64,000 nt of DNA from Mikania micrantha (taxonomy: Eukaryota > Streptophyta > Magnoliopsida > Asterales > Asteraceae), in assembly GCA_009363875.1 (NCBI GenBank), contig CM018694.1, forward strand, positions 30,947,415 through 31,011,414, read 5' to 3'. The translations under genes were made by a program, and so were the position numbers. Below are positions 9,056 to 22,100 of this stretch, piece by piece. Positions within the stretch are counted from its first letter, which is position 1, and every line of letters starts with the position of its first letter. The notes under the pieces are model-generated. The model ran no database searches. It saw only the letters and a program-made list of their open reading frames with translations, and was not told the origin of the DNA.

Positions 9056-9068
9056 AACAACGGGAGAC
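9056..9068 (+). other. Polypurine tract of gypsy element 1
   Basis: AACAACGGGAGAC lies directly before the LTR start TGTGACATCC. It matches AACAAGGGGAGAC in elements 2 and B with one change. Confidence 0.75.
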
Positions 9069-9258
9069 TGTGACATCCGGTACCTGATCGTCCGGCAAGT
9101 CTGTACGGTATGTGTACTTATACTATTTACTGTGTGTAAATACAATTTTATGAACAGTGTTTGTGATAACAGAATTCAAAATACAAGAACAGTTGTACGT
9201 ATTTATGTGAAAACTTAAATACTGTAAGTACAACGATCCCGATAAACAATAGTTATTT

Positions 9259-9282
9259 GTATTTAGGTGAAAACCTAAGTGC
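9259..9282 (+). other. GAAA-tetraloop hairpin, LTR A copy 1
   Basis: Arms GTATTTAGGT and ACCTAAGTGC around a GAAA loop. Two pairs are G-U type here, while they are Watson-Crick in the other copies (32446-32469, 41094-41117, 48048-48071). Confidence 0.7.
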
Positions 9283-9581
9283 AGTAAAGACAACGAATCA
9301 AGAAAGACAACAGTGTACAAGTAAACAACAAGAACATGTCGGTTGCGATCTGATATCTATAGATGACAGGAATCAGATGGCCGACAAATCAGTATGAAAA
9401 CAATGTGAAAACAGGACGTTTAGTTGAGTCCGTCAGTGAGGAAATACAATTCAAAACATAATTGCAGTGTTATTTCAGAGTAATGAACTGACAGTGTGTT
9501 TGCGTGGGTGACGATTCACACAAACATATCTGTGAGTTTAACGTTCTGAAATAATGACTGGAAAGTAGAAAACAAGAATCA

Positions 9582-9586
9582 GAAAG
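9582..9586. repeat. Target-site duplication GAAAG, left copy
   Basis: It matches the 5 bases right of the element (23304-23308), proving one insertion event into the gypsy LTR. Confidence 0.9.
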
Positions 9587-10216
9587 TGTAGATGCATTAA
9601 ATGTCCCTAGTTCGATTTTATACTATCCATTATGTATAAAGTTTATGATATTAATGGAAGTTGTCTTTCTATATTGATTCTTAATGTTTATTATTAAATA
9701 TTTGTGTTTGATTAGGACTTTAAATGTTCAAGTATAAAAACAGACCCATTCAGGCGAATGGCTCTAAGTATGAAGCCATTCGCCGAATGAACGAAGTAGC
9801 GAATGACATACGCGAGCGAATGAGTCATTAGTCGAATGACTCATTCGATTGACTTGTCCATTCGATGGGGTCATTCGCCGAATGAGTTGCTTCGGCCTCT
9901 CATTCCGCCGAATGACAACAGACTATATATATAAGTCCAATTCTTTTCAAACCTACCTTTTTTTAGCCTTCCTTCTTCCCTAAGAACCCAGAGTCAAAAC
10001 ACTAGGAGATTAGAGCGGCCATAGCACGTCCAAGTTCGATTCACATCCCGTGGTGTTCGATTCTCGATCAAACGTCCATTATTCACCTTCGAATCACCAC
10101 GGTTGCTATTGGTTTTGATTGGAAAACCCTAGAATAGGATTCCGCACTATTCCAGAGGCTGTCAGGTAGATATCCATTGGAACCAGATTGTTTCCGTGCT
10201 CCTAATTGGTCCTACA
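9587..10216 (+). repeat. 5' LTR of copia element #2 (630 bp)
   Basis: It starts TGTAGATGC and ends TCCTACA. By eye about 27 substitutions plus a few small gaps separate it from the 3' LTR (about 4-5%). It contains several CATTCGCCGAATGA-type palindromes (9775-9910) and a TATA box at 9924. Confidence 0.93.
9924..9935 (+). promoter_or_regulatory. TATA box of copia #2 5' LTR
   Basis: TATATATATAAG lies about 280 bp before the LTR end, directly downstream of the palindrome cluster. The 3' LTR copy (23013-23020) is shortened to TATATATAC. Confidence 0.7.
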
Positions 10217-10219
10217 AAG

Positions 10220-10231
10220 TGGTATCAGAGC
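10220..10231 (+). other. Primer-binding site, copia #2
   Basis: TGGTATCAGAGC lies 3 bases after the 5' LTR. It is complementary to the 3' end of initiator tRNA-Met, the usual primer of plant LTR elements. Confidence 0.95.
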
Positions 10232-10808
10232 TCTGGCTCTTGGTTTTACACGATTTTCAGTCAAAATCATCAGATCTGAGATTGGATTTTCGTAACTTAC
10301 AAAAACCCTGAGTTTCTTGTATCCAAAGTCACTATTTCATTCAAAATCAGTGGGTTTTGTGGTGCTTATGTCAAAACGGTCATTCCAATTGGTTGGTAAT
10401 CATGTCATGAACTTCTGTACCAAATTTAGTGCTTAGATTTGGTCTAGATCGAAAGTTATCACAATTTTTGTTGCGGAAAACCCCAGATAGCCCGAATGAG
10501 CCTGGCGGCCGAATAGGTTTGGCCGAATCACACTCATTCGCCGAATAGCTCCATTCAATCACTCATTAGGCGAATAGCTTCTATCGATCTCTCATTCAGC
10601 GAATAGCCTCATTCGATCCTTTCATTCGCCGAATAGGTTCAATCGCCCTGCTCATTCGCCCAACTGTCATACTCATTTTCTCATTTGCCCTTGTCTATTC
10701 ATTCGCCTGGTTAATCACATTCGGTCCCTGATATTTGGGATTAGCATACTCATTCGGCCCTGTGATTTAAAATTTTTCTAAGTGTTGGACACTTTTGCTC
10801 TTGACTTT
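10232..10808 (+). other. Leader of copia #2 with ATTCGCCGAATAG repeats
   Basis: Non-coding leader between PBS and gag. From about 10490 to 10760 it holds many variants of CATTCGCCGAATAG (often one half only), related to the palindromes in the LTR and in the pre-env spacer. Confidence 0.75.
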
Positions 10809-13738
10809 ATGGAAGACTTGGCACTGATGGCGAACCAGAACCATCGTATTCAGACATTGCTTCTGACTGAAACTGAGACAGGGAACTCCAATAAAGCTCC
10901 AAAGTTGCTATCCTTAGATGATTATCCGCACTAGAAATACATATTTGAGATTCACATCAATGGAGTGGACAATAACTTATGGATGATGATTGAAGGTGGT
11001 TATCTGAGGCTGTTGAATGAAGATGGAACTCCTATGCTAGTCACACGGATGACTGAGCCTCAGAGGAAGCTTTATGATTATGAGAAGAAAGCCTTTGCTA
11101 TTTTCTCTCAGTCCATTGCAGCTGATATCTTCCATCAGTTTAGACAGTTTACATCCTCTAAGTATTTGTGGGAGGCTTTGCAGCAGAGATATGAGGGAAA
11201 TGATGCATTGAAGAACATTAAGACTAAGGCTTTGAAGAAGGAATTCAACAGCTTCATGTATGTGGGAAATGAATCATTGGATGATTTGATTGCCAGATTC
11301 TACCATCTTTTGAATGAATTGTTCAATCATAAAGTTAAGACTACTACTCAAGAGAAGATCCAGTGTTTGGCAGATGCTCTACCTCCAAACTGGGAGTCAT
11401 TTTTGATGGTACTTAAGCAGAATGAGATGATGGCACATATGGACATAAATGATTTCATCCAGAAGCTAAAAGAGCAAGAAATAGAGAACAAATGGAAGGC
11501 TAAGAGAGTTGCTCAAGTCCAGGATCCCTCATTGTATTATAATACTCCGACTGTAGAGAAAGCATCTTCTCATGATCCACTGAAGACTGCCTTTGTTTCT
11601 AAGACTACTGAAGCTCCATCCTCTAATCAGATTCATTTAAGTAAGTCTTCCTCCTCATCCAGCTCTAAGAAAGAACATCATCAACCTGTCACCAGTCTGA
11701 AGACAGAAAATTTTGATAAAGTGACTGTAAAAATTGCCAAGGAGCATATGGGTCTTTTGTCTACTCTTGTTAGCTCCTATGATGGTTTAGTAGCTGGACA
11801 GATTGGCAACCCTTATCTGACCAATGATGATTATTCTCAGACAGACCCAGATGATATGGAGATGATAGACATCATGTGGGCTTTGACCAGTGCTGTGAGA
11901 AGAGCAAAGGATTTTGTAAAAAGAACAGGAAAAGACATCAATCTAAACAAGGAGTCTATGTTTGGATTTGATATGGCATCTGTCACCTGCTACAATTGTG
12001 GGGAGAAGGGTCACTTTGCCAGATAGTGCAAGCACCCAAGGAAAGCAGGGAATAAGAATCCTTTTCAGCATCAGAAACCTGCTACAACTAATCCAGAGAG
12101 AAGACTTGTCCCTATTGATTCTCCTGCTCAAACAAGTTCTTCAAATGCAGGTAAAGCATTGATGGTACAATAGGATGAAGGTGAAAATTGGGATTTCAGA
12201 TTCAATTCTGAAGAGGGGGGACAGGATAAAGCATGTGTTGCTGAGATTCAGAAGCCGGATGATTCAAATGAAGAGAGCACCTCTGAAGAAGCACAGATCA
12301 GGATAGAAGAAACGTCTGATTCAGAGTCAGAAAGCTTGTCAGACTCAGACATTCATGCTGATCATGGTGCTGATCTTGAGGAACCTGTTACTCAGTTTGC
12401 TTTGATGGTAAACTCATCTGCTACTCCTGCTGCAACCTCACAGTCTGATCAGGTATTTGATGAATGTTCATCTTCTTGTTCTAGATGTTTTAAATGTGTT
12501 GACCCTGACAGTAAGATTCTTGCTTATCAGAAGCATAATGCTGATTTGATCAGTGATCTCAACTAATGTATTGAGGCAAACAAAGTTTTAAAATCTAATG
12601 AAAAAAAGATTTTCAATCTAAAATTGACCTTTTAAACAGACAACTTCATGAGGCTGAGATTGTTGTTCTGAACAAGCAAGATGCTATCACTTCTTATCTC
12701 AATACTACCAATGAGATAAAGAAGAAGTTAGCCATAGTCGAATGTGACTATGAGACCTTAGGTCAAAAGCTCAAGAGCTATGAAAGCTATTCATATATCA
12801 TTGAGCACATGATCAGTAAGGTACTGATCAGAAGGGTAAGGGAAAAGTGAATTATCAACAATGTCCTCCACCAATCTTGAACACCTTTGTTAACTCACCA
12901 GATGACAAAGATGCTAAAGATTTCTTAGTTATAACTCCTTTAGTAATTGATCCAATTGGGATGATTACTGATGAGGGTTCCTCCTTGTCAGAGGAATCTT
13001 TGGTGGATGGAATTGTTGAGGATTGGGTCTCAGATTCTGAGGATGAATCGGATGATTCATCAGATTGTATTACCGTTCAGAATCAGCCACCAGTTGTCAT
13101 GAAAGGCGACCCAATCTCATCTTAAAAAATTTATCAAGCTTTAAGCTTTGTGATAGCTTCAAAAGAAAATAAAGCTTGTGTGTCTAACAAGATTGACAAT
13201 CTTGTTCCTAATGAGAAAAAGGGTTTGGGTTTTGATCAGAACAAGCCCAAAACAAGTGTTTTTAAACCACAAAAGCAATCTTTTTCTGAACTAAAACATT
13301 TTCATAAAAAGGATAACAGAGATTTGAGTGTGGTGCACCTGGGCACATTGGTAGATTTTGCCCACAGTTGATTAGCCCGAAGGCTACACCTTCCAGAAAA
13401 CTAAATCAGATTTTTATCAAAGCTGTCAAATCTGAATCTAAGTCAACTCAAGCAAAACCCAAACAACCAAATCAGGCTAAACCTTTGGACAAGGGTAAAG
13501 GGAAACTGGTGAACTTGGATGTTCCCAAATTGATAAATGTTAATCAAGCAAAGTCATCATCCATTTATCTGAAAAACTCTTTCAATAACAACTCAGTCTG
13601 GAAAGTCAAGTCTTTTGAGACTTCAGTTTCACCCATTCCAGACAAGGCTATTCCTGATGGTAAATGGATCGTTGTTTGGATCCGTGACTCTTTGGGTCAA
13701 CCCAAGACTGTAAGGCTTGGGTTCCCAAAATGAATTAA
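10809..13738 (+). pseudogene. gag: Copia #2 gag (capsid/nucleocapsid), multiply disrupted
   Basis: ATG at 10809 opens the frame that continues as the long ORF from 10965. An in-frame TAG at 10932 stands where copia Gag normally has Trp (YPHxKY context). The UBN2-type Gag domain spans about 11070-11500 (LWEALQQRYEG, LADALPPNWE). The CCHC zinc knuckle CYNCGEKGHFARxC ends at about 12029, but its x position is TAG (12024-12026). More stops at 12171 and 12564 and frameshifts near 12635, 12830 and before 13368 break the Ser/Asp-rich C-terminal half. The C terminus (WVPKMN then TAA at 13736) lies just before pol. Gag would form the particle and bind RNA. Confidence 0.85.
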
Positions 13739-16700
13739 TTGTTCGATTTTATGCAGGTTGCCCCAACAGCTACTCTTAACAGCTCTTGGATTGTCGATAG
13801 TGGGACTTCTAGGCACATGACTGGTGATATCTCGCTACTCACCAATGTGAATTCAGTTCGAGGTGGATATGTGGCATTTGCCGGTGACAATGGTGGGTTC
13901 ATAACTGGGGAGGCTATTCTGTCAAATGGCCAAGTTTCTTTCGACAAAGTCAGATATGTCAAGCAGTTGGAGAATAATCTGCTTTCAGTGTCACAGATCT
14001 GTGACAAGCAGTATAAAGTTTTGTTTGATGACTCCAAATGCTACATTCTCAAGCAAGGCGTGACTATTCCTGAAGAGTGGATTTTGATGTCAGCTCCTCG
14101 AAAGCAAGACTTGTATGTTCTCAATATGGCCACAGCTTCAACAACATCCTCTATAGCTTCATGTTTTATGACAAAGGCAACTGAGAAAGATTCAATCCTT
14201 TGGCATAAGAGGATGGGCCATTTGAGTCTACGCAAGATGAATCACCTGGTACACAACAATTTGGTTGAAGGGGTCAGTCTGAAGAATTTCAAGCTGTCGG
14301 ATGTCTGTGTATCCTGCAATAAGCGAAAACAAGTCAAGCAGTCTCACAAGCCAAAGAAGTATCATTCAATCACTGTTCCTCTTGAGCTTCTTCACATGGA
14401 TTTATTTGGTCCAGTAAACCGAAAGAGTATAGCCGGAGATCAGTACTGTTTAGTTATTACTGATGAGTATTCCAGATATTCTTGGGTTTTCTTTTTGAAG
14501 GAGAAATCTGAAACGTTTGAGTGCATTCTAGTATTGGTTACTAAACTTGAATATCTTTACAAGCTCAAGATCCGTATGCTCAGAACAGATAATGGGACAG
14601 AATTCAAGAATCACAATATGGAGAACTTTTGTAATGCACGGGGCATTGTGCAACAATTTAGTGCTCCATATGTTCCTTAAATGAATGGTGTTGCTGAGAG
14701 GAAGAACAGAACTTTGACTGAGGCTGCTAGGACTATGCTTGCCGATTCTTCTCTTCCCATTCAGTTCTAGAATGAAGCTGTACCAAACGCTTGCTACACA
14801 CTGAACCGTGTATTGATAGTGCCGAGACATGGGAAAACTTGCTTTGAACTGCTCCACAATAGAAAACCAAATCTAAAGTATCTTGAACCATTTGGTGCGC
14901 CGTGCACGATGCTTAAGAAACATGAGCAGGGCAAGTTTAATGAGAAGGTGGAAGAAGGGTACTTTCTTGGATACAACACTCCTAATAAAAGGGTTTATAA
15001 CAGATCAACTCAGAATGTAGAGGAGTGGTACCATGTTGGTGTTCAAAGATATACTGTGCCCCCACCTGGGAAAGGTCCTGAATGGATGGTTGACTACTCA
15101 GGCCTTTTTGACTCATTCAATATGATTCCCATGTACTCAGATGAAGATGTTGTTGTTCAAATGATGTATGATGCACAAAATGCACCTGATGAACCAGTGC
15201 AACCTTCATCAACTTCAGTTCCCACGACACACATAAATGATGACAGCTCCGACTCAGCTGACAACCAAGCTCCACCACCTGCTCCAGAACAAGATGTTGA
15301 CAATCTAGTGCCAGGTCTTGAGGATTTGAATCTAAACAATCTAGATCCACAGGTTGAGGTTCCAGCTCATCCTGTTGGAAGAATTAATCGTATTCATCCT
15401 CAAGAAAACATCATTGGAAGTCCGTTGGATGGAGTTAAGACAAGAAACCAACTCTCTTCAGGGGGACTTGCTGACATTCTTGATTTTGTGGATGTAAGCT
15501 TTTGTGCCCATTCTTGCTTCATCTCTCTAGTTGAACCGCGAACCGTCACTGAATCTTTAAAGGAAGAATCATGGGTTGATTCCATGCAAGAAGAACTCCT
15601 GCAATTCAAGAAATTAGGTGTCTGGAAACTTGTTGACAGACCAAAAGGTGCAAAAGTTATAGGCACCAGATGGGTTCTTCGTTGCAAGAAAGATGATCAC
15701 GGGATCATTGTAAGAAACAAGGCACGTCTGGTGGTTCAAGGATTCAGACAGATTGAAGGATTGGACTATAATGAAGTGTTTGCACCGGTTGCTCGACTTG
15801 AAGTAATTCGTATTTTCTTGGCTTATGCATCCTTCAAGAAGTTTAAAGTCTATCAAATGGATGTCAAGAGTGCATTCCTTCACGGTGTGATAAGTGAAAC
15901 AGTGTATGTCGGTCAACCTCCCGCGTTTGAGGATCCATTGCATCGTGACCAAGTCTACAAGTTAGACAAGGTCTTATATGTATTGCATCAAGCACCACGA
16001 GCATGGTATGAGACACTATCTACTCACCTTCTGAACAACGGGTTCAGAAGAGGTGTCATTGACCGCACACTGTTTATTCGAGAAAAGGATGGTGATCTAC
16101 TCTTGGTACAAGTTTATGTGGATGATATCATTTTCGGTTCTACCAGTGATAGTCTGTGCAAAGAGTTTGAGATGGTTATGAAGGAGAAGTTTGAGATGAG
16201 CTCAATGGGAGACATGAAATTTTTTCTAGGATTACAGGTGGATCAGTCTGAGGCAGGGATCTTCATTCATCAGACAAAATATGTTGGTGACATACTGAGC
16301 CGGTTCAGTATGTTGGATGCGAAACCTGCTGGTACCCCACTGGCTGTCAATCACGGGATTACACCAGATGAAAAGGGTGAGTTAATCGATGCCACTCTGT
16401 ACCGAGGAATGATTGGATCTCTGATGTATCTCACTGCTTCTCGGCCAGACATCATGTTCGCCACATGCTTGTGTGCTCGTTATCAATCAAAACCAAGAGT
16501 ATCACATCTCATTGCTGTGAAGAGGATTATGCGTTATCTGAAAGGTACTCCTAATCTTGGCTTATGGTCTGCATATAGTGATTCAGATTATGGTGGATGC
16601 AAGAGAGATTTCAAATTAACATCTGCGGGATGTCAGTTCTTTGGAACCCGATTGGTTACCTGGCAGTGCAAGAAGCAGACGTCGGTGTCTACTTCAACCT

Positions 16701-17062
16701 GTGAAGCTGAATATATTGCTGCTGCTAGTTGTTGTTCTCAGATCATCTGGATACAACGGCAACTCAGGGACTATGGGTTACATTTTTCTAACACTCCTAT
16801 TTATGTTGATAATACTTCTGCCATAGCTGTCACTAAAAATCCGGTCCAGCACTCGAAAACAAAACACATCGACATTAAATATCACCTTATATGTGATTGC
16901 TTTGAAAAGAAACTCATCGATGTTGTTAAGATACACACCGATCACCAGAAAGCCGATCTTTTTACAAAAGCTTTTGATAAACCCAGATTTTTAAATCTGC
17001 TATCGGCCAATGGTGTTTTTCAAAAGGATGAAGTCCTTCCTTCATCTGAAACTAACAAATGA
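13739..17062 (+). pseudogene. pol: Copia #2 pol: protease, integrase, reverse transcriptase, RNase H
   Basis: One frame throughout, with two nonsense codons: TAA at 14678 (VPxMNG, normally Gln) and TAG at 14768 (normally Trp). Protease active site is WIVDSGTSRHMTG. Next come the H-H-C-C pre-integrase region (LWHKRMGH, CVSCNK) and the integrase Asp residues (LHMD, RTDNG); the catalytic-Glu region GVAERKNR lies after the first stop. RT has RWVLRCKKD, YQMDVKSAFLHG and the YVDD box near 16115. RNase H has SDSDYGG, CEAEYIA and YVDNTSA. The stop is at 17060. All catalytic residues seem present; only the two stops prevent a full polyprotein. Confidence 0.93.
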
Positions 17063-17533
17063 TCATCGCTTTTATTAGTTAGCTTTATTTTTTTTATTGT
17101 TCATTGTTTAGTATTTTGCTCTTTCATATATTTCTTTAAAAACTCAAAAAGATTTTATGTTTTAGGTTTTTAGGGGGAGAAAGTATGTTATTTGAAAAAC
17201 CAAAAACATTAAAAATTTGGAAAATACAAAAACATTCATAAAATCACAAAAACCGAGAAAGTCTTCTTTGAGAAAGTAATGTGTTAGCCTATTATATCTT
17301 AGAAGCTGAGGTGAATGCGTAAGCTGAAAACACATGAGAATTGTGATTTGATGTACTGATAGGCCTACTTTACAAATCATATAGACAATTTATGATATAT
17401 TAGAAAGTCTGACTTGTGGGATCCGTTTTTATAAAATCTCCTAAGTAATAAATGGTTTGTGACTCAAATCAGGCATACACCTGTCATCATAGGATCTAAC
17501 AAGGCTTCCAATGATTCATGAATTCAAGTATGT

Positions 17534-17750
17534 ATACGTGCCATACTGCTTTGTAAAGACCTAGCTGAAGCCGTCCATTCAGATGAGAATGATTGAATCA
17601 TAAGAAAAATAAAAACAAGCTAGTATTAAGCTTGAAGAAAAACAAGAAAAAGCTGGTATTAAGCTTGAGAAATACATAAACAAAATAAGTTCGATTCCAT
17701 ACACGTGCCATATTGCTTTGTAAAGACCTAGCTGAAGCCGTCCATTTGGA
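17534..17750 (+). repeat. Direct repeat in copia #2 spacer
   Basis: A segment of about 47 bp containing ACGTGCCATA and GACCTAGCTGAAGCCGTCC occurs at about 17535 and again about 165 bp later. The word GTATTAAGCTTGA recurs between them. Confidence 0.8.
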
Positions 17751-18289
17751 TAGAACAATAAAAATACAAAAATATAATAAATTGGAATCTTATAGAGTTT
17801 ATGATGACTGGTATTAAGATATGCAGAAATGAGTTATAAACTGATTTTGATCTTTAGTGGTAAAATGAAATGGGTAACTCAATCAGAAAACATGAGTGTT
17901 CATAAAGTTTGTCTAGAAGTTATGTACTGTTAGGTTTATGATTGGACAAATATATCAGTAATCGTATCATAAGACAAATGTGTCTGAAGTGAAACATTCA
18001 GTGATGCTGATTTGATGTGATTGGGTGTAAGTGTTAGTTTTTCAATAAGACTTCTCACAAAAATATGTGTTTCTTTGTCCTTAGTTGCTAATTGTACAGT
18101 TGTCTTTTATTTCAGAAAAACACAAAAAGAGTTTCTATTTTAAAATTTTGTTTTAGATGATCATTTGTAGGTTCAGATGTTAGTCATATCTGAATCCTTA
18201 AACAACCAGACTATTCTTCGTAACTGGCATCTACTTAATTGATCATAAGGTAGAAATTTTGAAATCAAGTTGTGTTTCTGTGAGTGCAT

Positions 18290-18620
18290 TCTCTCATTCG
18301 CACGAATGAACATTGAGAATGAATCATTCGACCTAATGACATCATTCAACGAATGAGTCATTCGGCCGAATTAACCAGGACCGAAGGAAGTCAATCGCCT
18401 GTTTCATTCGGCGAATGAAATTTGAGTTTGAAGGTCATTCGGCCGAATTAACCAGGGCCGAAGGAAGTCAATCGCCTGTTTCATTCGGCGAATGAAGTTG
18501 GAGTTTGAAGGTCATTCGGCGAATGACTTTGTAGCAAAACAGCTCATTCGCCATTCTCATTCAGCGAATGACTGACACTATTTAAACATTCAATCGGCAG
18601 AACTACCCTCATTCTCCAAA
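18290..18620. repeat. TCATTCGGCGAATGA palindrome array
   Basis: Perfect palindromes include TTTCATTCGG...CGAATGAAA at 18402-18420, the next at about 18479-18497 and GTCATTCGGCGAATGAC at 18511-18527, plus many half sites. A 77-bp unit starting GGCCGAATTAACCAG is duplicated in tandem (18364 and 18441). Confidence 0.85.
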
Positions 18621-18984
18621 TTTCTCATTCGCCTGTCACTGTGTGTGTTATTCGCCCGAACTAGCACTTCTCTTCGGATCACCATTTTCTTGTGATTGTT
18701 ATTGATCCAGACACTGATATTTCACCTATTCATCATCTAAGGTACATGGGGATCAAATATTGTCGAAGTCTGACCGTGAAATCATCGTTAACAGAACCCA
18801 TTCGAGGGTTTTAGGGTTTCTAAAATCGCCCTTTAAATAGATGGTCAAAATGACATCTAAATCACATGATACAAACATTAATGTTGTTAATCGGTGGTTT
18901 CTGAATGTGGATATACAATTTTTATGGGTTGATTAGAAGTTTCATAAAATGGAGTTTGAATTTGAACTGTCAGCCAAATGACGC

Positions 18985-19080
18985 CATTCGGCGAATGAAA
19001 CTCATTTGGCGATTGATTCATTCGGCGAATGACTCATTCGACCAATGTGCTCATTCGGCCAAATCTAGTTCATTCGGCCA
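18985..19080. repeat. Second CATTCGGCGAATG palindrome cluster before env-like gene
   Basis: CATTCGGCGAATG at 18985-18997 and TCATTCGGCGAATGA at about 19018-19032, with half sites (CATTCGGCC, CATTTGGCG), end about 85 bp before the env-like ATG. Confidence 0.8.
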
Positions 19081-19130
19081 AAATTTCCTAATTATTTATT
19101 GTTCTGATTTGAGTCTTGTATTCAACTGAA

Positions 19131-19163
19131 TTGCACTGACATGTATATTTCTCTGTTTTTCAG
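19131..19163 (+). promoter_or_regulatory. Candidate splice acceptor ahead of env-like ATG
   Basis: A branch-point-like CTGAC (about 19136-19140), then a pyrimidine-rich run ending TTTTTCAG at 19163. The ATG (19165) follows one base later. The arrangement fits expression of the env-like gene from a spliced subgenomic RNA. Confidence 0.45.
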
Positions 19164-19164
19164 T

Positions 19165-22100
19165 ATGGCTGGATATAAGTCGGTGACCAAGAACAACATT
19201 TGTGCCCATCTGGATCTCAACACGCCAAATGCCCGACATTTCAATGAGATTATTACATTTTTGAGGCGTTCCAGGATTTTTGCTGCCATTTCGACTATGC
19301 ATGTGCCCTATCATTCTCACCAGCAGGAATTCTGGGCGTCTGCTGATATTGATTGTGAAGTTAAGCCTCCTGTCATTGTAGGCAAAGTACATGGACATGA
19401 CGTTATCAAATCAGCTGAGCACATCAGGAGAGTATGTGGATTCCAGGATACACCTGATCATCCATATCTGCTTGATCGTTATTTAGTTCTTGGCTGCTTC
19501 ATGAGGTGCAAGTACGAAGGTGATCTTGGTGCAGGAATCCTCAACAAGGCGTATATGTCTCCGCAATTCAAGTATCTAGCCCATGTGCTTATTCACTGCC
19601 TTGGGTCTAGGAGAGGTGGCTTCGATGATATGAGGGAGACTATACAGTGTGCCTTTGTTGCTCTGGTGCTGAACAGACCATTCAATTTCTCAGAGATGAT
19701 CTTTTCACACATGAAGGAGAATGTGACATCGAAGGGAGACAAGAAGTTCCTTATGTATCCTCGGTTCCTCCAGCAGTTGATCGATGCTCAGTTACCATAT
19801 TTGCCAAAGATCAATGCTGACATTATATGATTGGAGCACATGAATGACCTTACTCTCAACAGAGTAACGTCATACAGAGGCAAGGATAGGAAGCCTACAG
19901 TCCGTTCGTTGTTTGGCCATCTTATGAGGCCTGATTACATAGCCCAGTGGGTAGGAGATGGAGGCACGATGACTCAGACTCAGAGGTGGAGGATATTAGT
20001 ATTCCTGATGATGGTGGTGATGATGACGATGGTGCAGGTGGTAGTTGGGCTGGTGCTAGTGCTGGTGAGAGCTCAATTGTTGTGAGTACTGTAGCTGTGA
20101 GCACTGTTAGTGTGAGTGCTGCTATGTATGACATGACTACCACTGCTGATGTTAGCTTGGTTGAAGCAGGTGTTGTGACTGTTGGTGCTGGAGTTAGTAT
20201 ACCTATTGCAGATGATGAGGATGTGGATATTGATTCACTGTTGGAGTTGGACTTCATGGCCACTACTACCTCCACAGTGACTACTCCACTTGATATGACC
20301 GGCACCACATCTGCTGAAGACAGGGAGGAGTCAGATGACTCGGGTGATGAAGGTGGTGAAGAGGGTGCTGAAAGTTCAGACTAATAAGATACACCTGATG
20401 ATGAGTTTGAGAGTATATGGATAGGAGGGAGATTGGTGAAAAGGAAGAGGAAGAGGAGCGAAGCTGAGCTTGAGGAGATCACTAATCCTTCATTCATTCC
20501 AGAGTTTGATATCTCTCCTCCTCTACGCACTTCTTCTGTTACAGCCACTACAGCTGTGTCTGTTGCTGCTGCAGTTTATTCCACATCATCTCCAGCTAGC
20601 AGGAGGAAAAGGGCTAGGTTCCTTTTCCAGATGAGGTGAGAACTGTCATCTGCTGCTACAACTACTGTTACATCAGTGGTAGCAGTCACAGTTTCTTCAC
20701 TGACCAGGTCAAGGGCTATTCCGATACGTTCCTCTGTGGCCCCTCTGACTACCTCCATGATTCAGGCTCCTATCTTTACTGCTGCTTCTGCTGGTCCCTC
20801 CACTGCACGAGCTGATACATTTGTACCTACTGTTTCAGTTGTTGATCAGCTGAGCACACTGAATAGTATGGTTCTTCGATTGATGGAGAGGAACCTGGAA
20901 CAAGAGAAGAAGAGCATGGAGTAGGAGTTATTGATTGCCCAGCGCACCCAGCGGGTAAATGAGAAAGCTACCTTGCTCCTTCAAGCTGCAGATCAAAGAG
21001 CTTATCTGAGAGCTCGATCTGCTCAGCAAGAGAAGCAGCTCTTGAAGTTTATTGATCAGCATAATCAGTTGGCATTGACTGTCACTGATTTCAGTGACCG
21101 GATCCTTACTTTAGAGACGGAGAATGCTAGGCTTGCTGAACAGATTGACAGCCTTAAAGACAACACTCCTAGGATCGAAGGCACTGCTACTGACTCAGAT
21201 GATTCAGATTCAGAAAAAGAAGAAGAAGAAAAAGATGATGAAGAGGAAGAGGAATCTGATGAGGAGAAAGTTGATTATGAGGAGTCAGACAAAGATGATG
21301 ACTTGGATGGTGATGATCAGGATGGATCTGGGAGTGGGTCTACTAGATCTTCAAGTACTGATGATGATGCAGATGACCAAGCCCCTCCTCGTCCTGAGAT
21401 TCATACAAAGACAAAGCACGATAAAAGTGCTAAAGCTCTTTCTCCTCCTCCTGCTCAGACTGAAGAACCAACAGCTGCTGAGGAAGTTGAAGCTGTGCCA
21501 TTGGGACGTCAACGGGATGAGACACTTACTATGATTCTTGACGCTCAGGGCATTATACAGCACTCAGTGAGGCATGATAAAGAGGAAGGGGAGATCATTC
21601 ATTGTTTAACAAAGGAGCAGATCGCCGAGCTTTTCAGGTTGAATCCTGACGAGGTAGTGATCGAGGACACCTCAGCTCCAGTTTTTGATGAGCCGTCTCC
21701 AGAAACTTTTGATGATGTTGATGAAGTCATTCTGGAAGACATAACTGAAGAGGAATATCCCAAGTATTCATCGGCTGGAGACGAACTGCCACCTTTCACT
21801 GATCTGTTTGATCAAGCTACTGAAGAAATACAGAGCCGATACATAGAAGAACAAGTTGAGAGTAGTAAGTCTGCAGCTGATGACTTCAAACAAAGAAAAG
21901 AAGAATGGAAAGCATACTGGGAGATTCTAAAGAAGGAAAGCAATGTGAAAATGCCAGCTACGCACACAAAAGTCTACAGGACCAAAGGCTACAAAGCTAG
22001 AGGTCAGATTCTTAGCTGGGCATACTTTCATGACTTAGGATGCTACGCAGTAAAGAGACAAAGGAGAATTGATTACTTCAAACATCCACATGACGTCAAG

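Larger units (their letters stand above)
9069..9586 (+). repeat. 3' LTR (family A) of gypsy element 1, first part
   Basis: It begins TGTGACATCC after the polypurine tract and is colinear with 40902 onward. It is broken at 9586 by copia #2; the rest lies at 23309-27182. It includes the GAAA-capped hairpin (9259-9282). The whole LTR is about 4.39 kb. Confidence 0.88.
17063..19140 (+). other. Pol-env spacer of copia #2 (2.1 kb, non-coding)
   Basis: AT-rich, no convincing ORF. It contains a near-exact 47-bp repeat (17534-17750), a palindrome array (18290-18620) with a 77-bp tandem duplication, and a second palindrome cluster (18985-19080). Such a spacer is expected if the env-like gene is expressed from a spliced or separate RNA. 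Confidence 0.7.
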
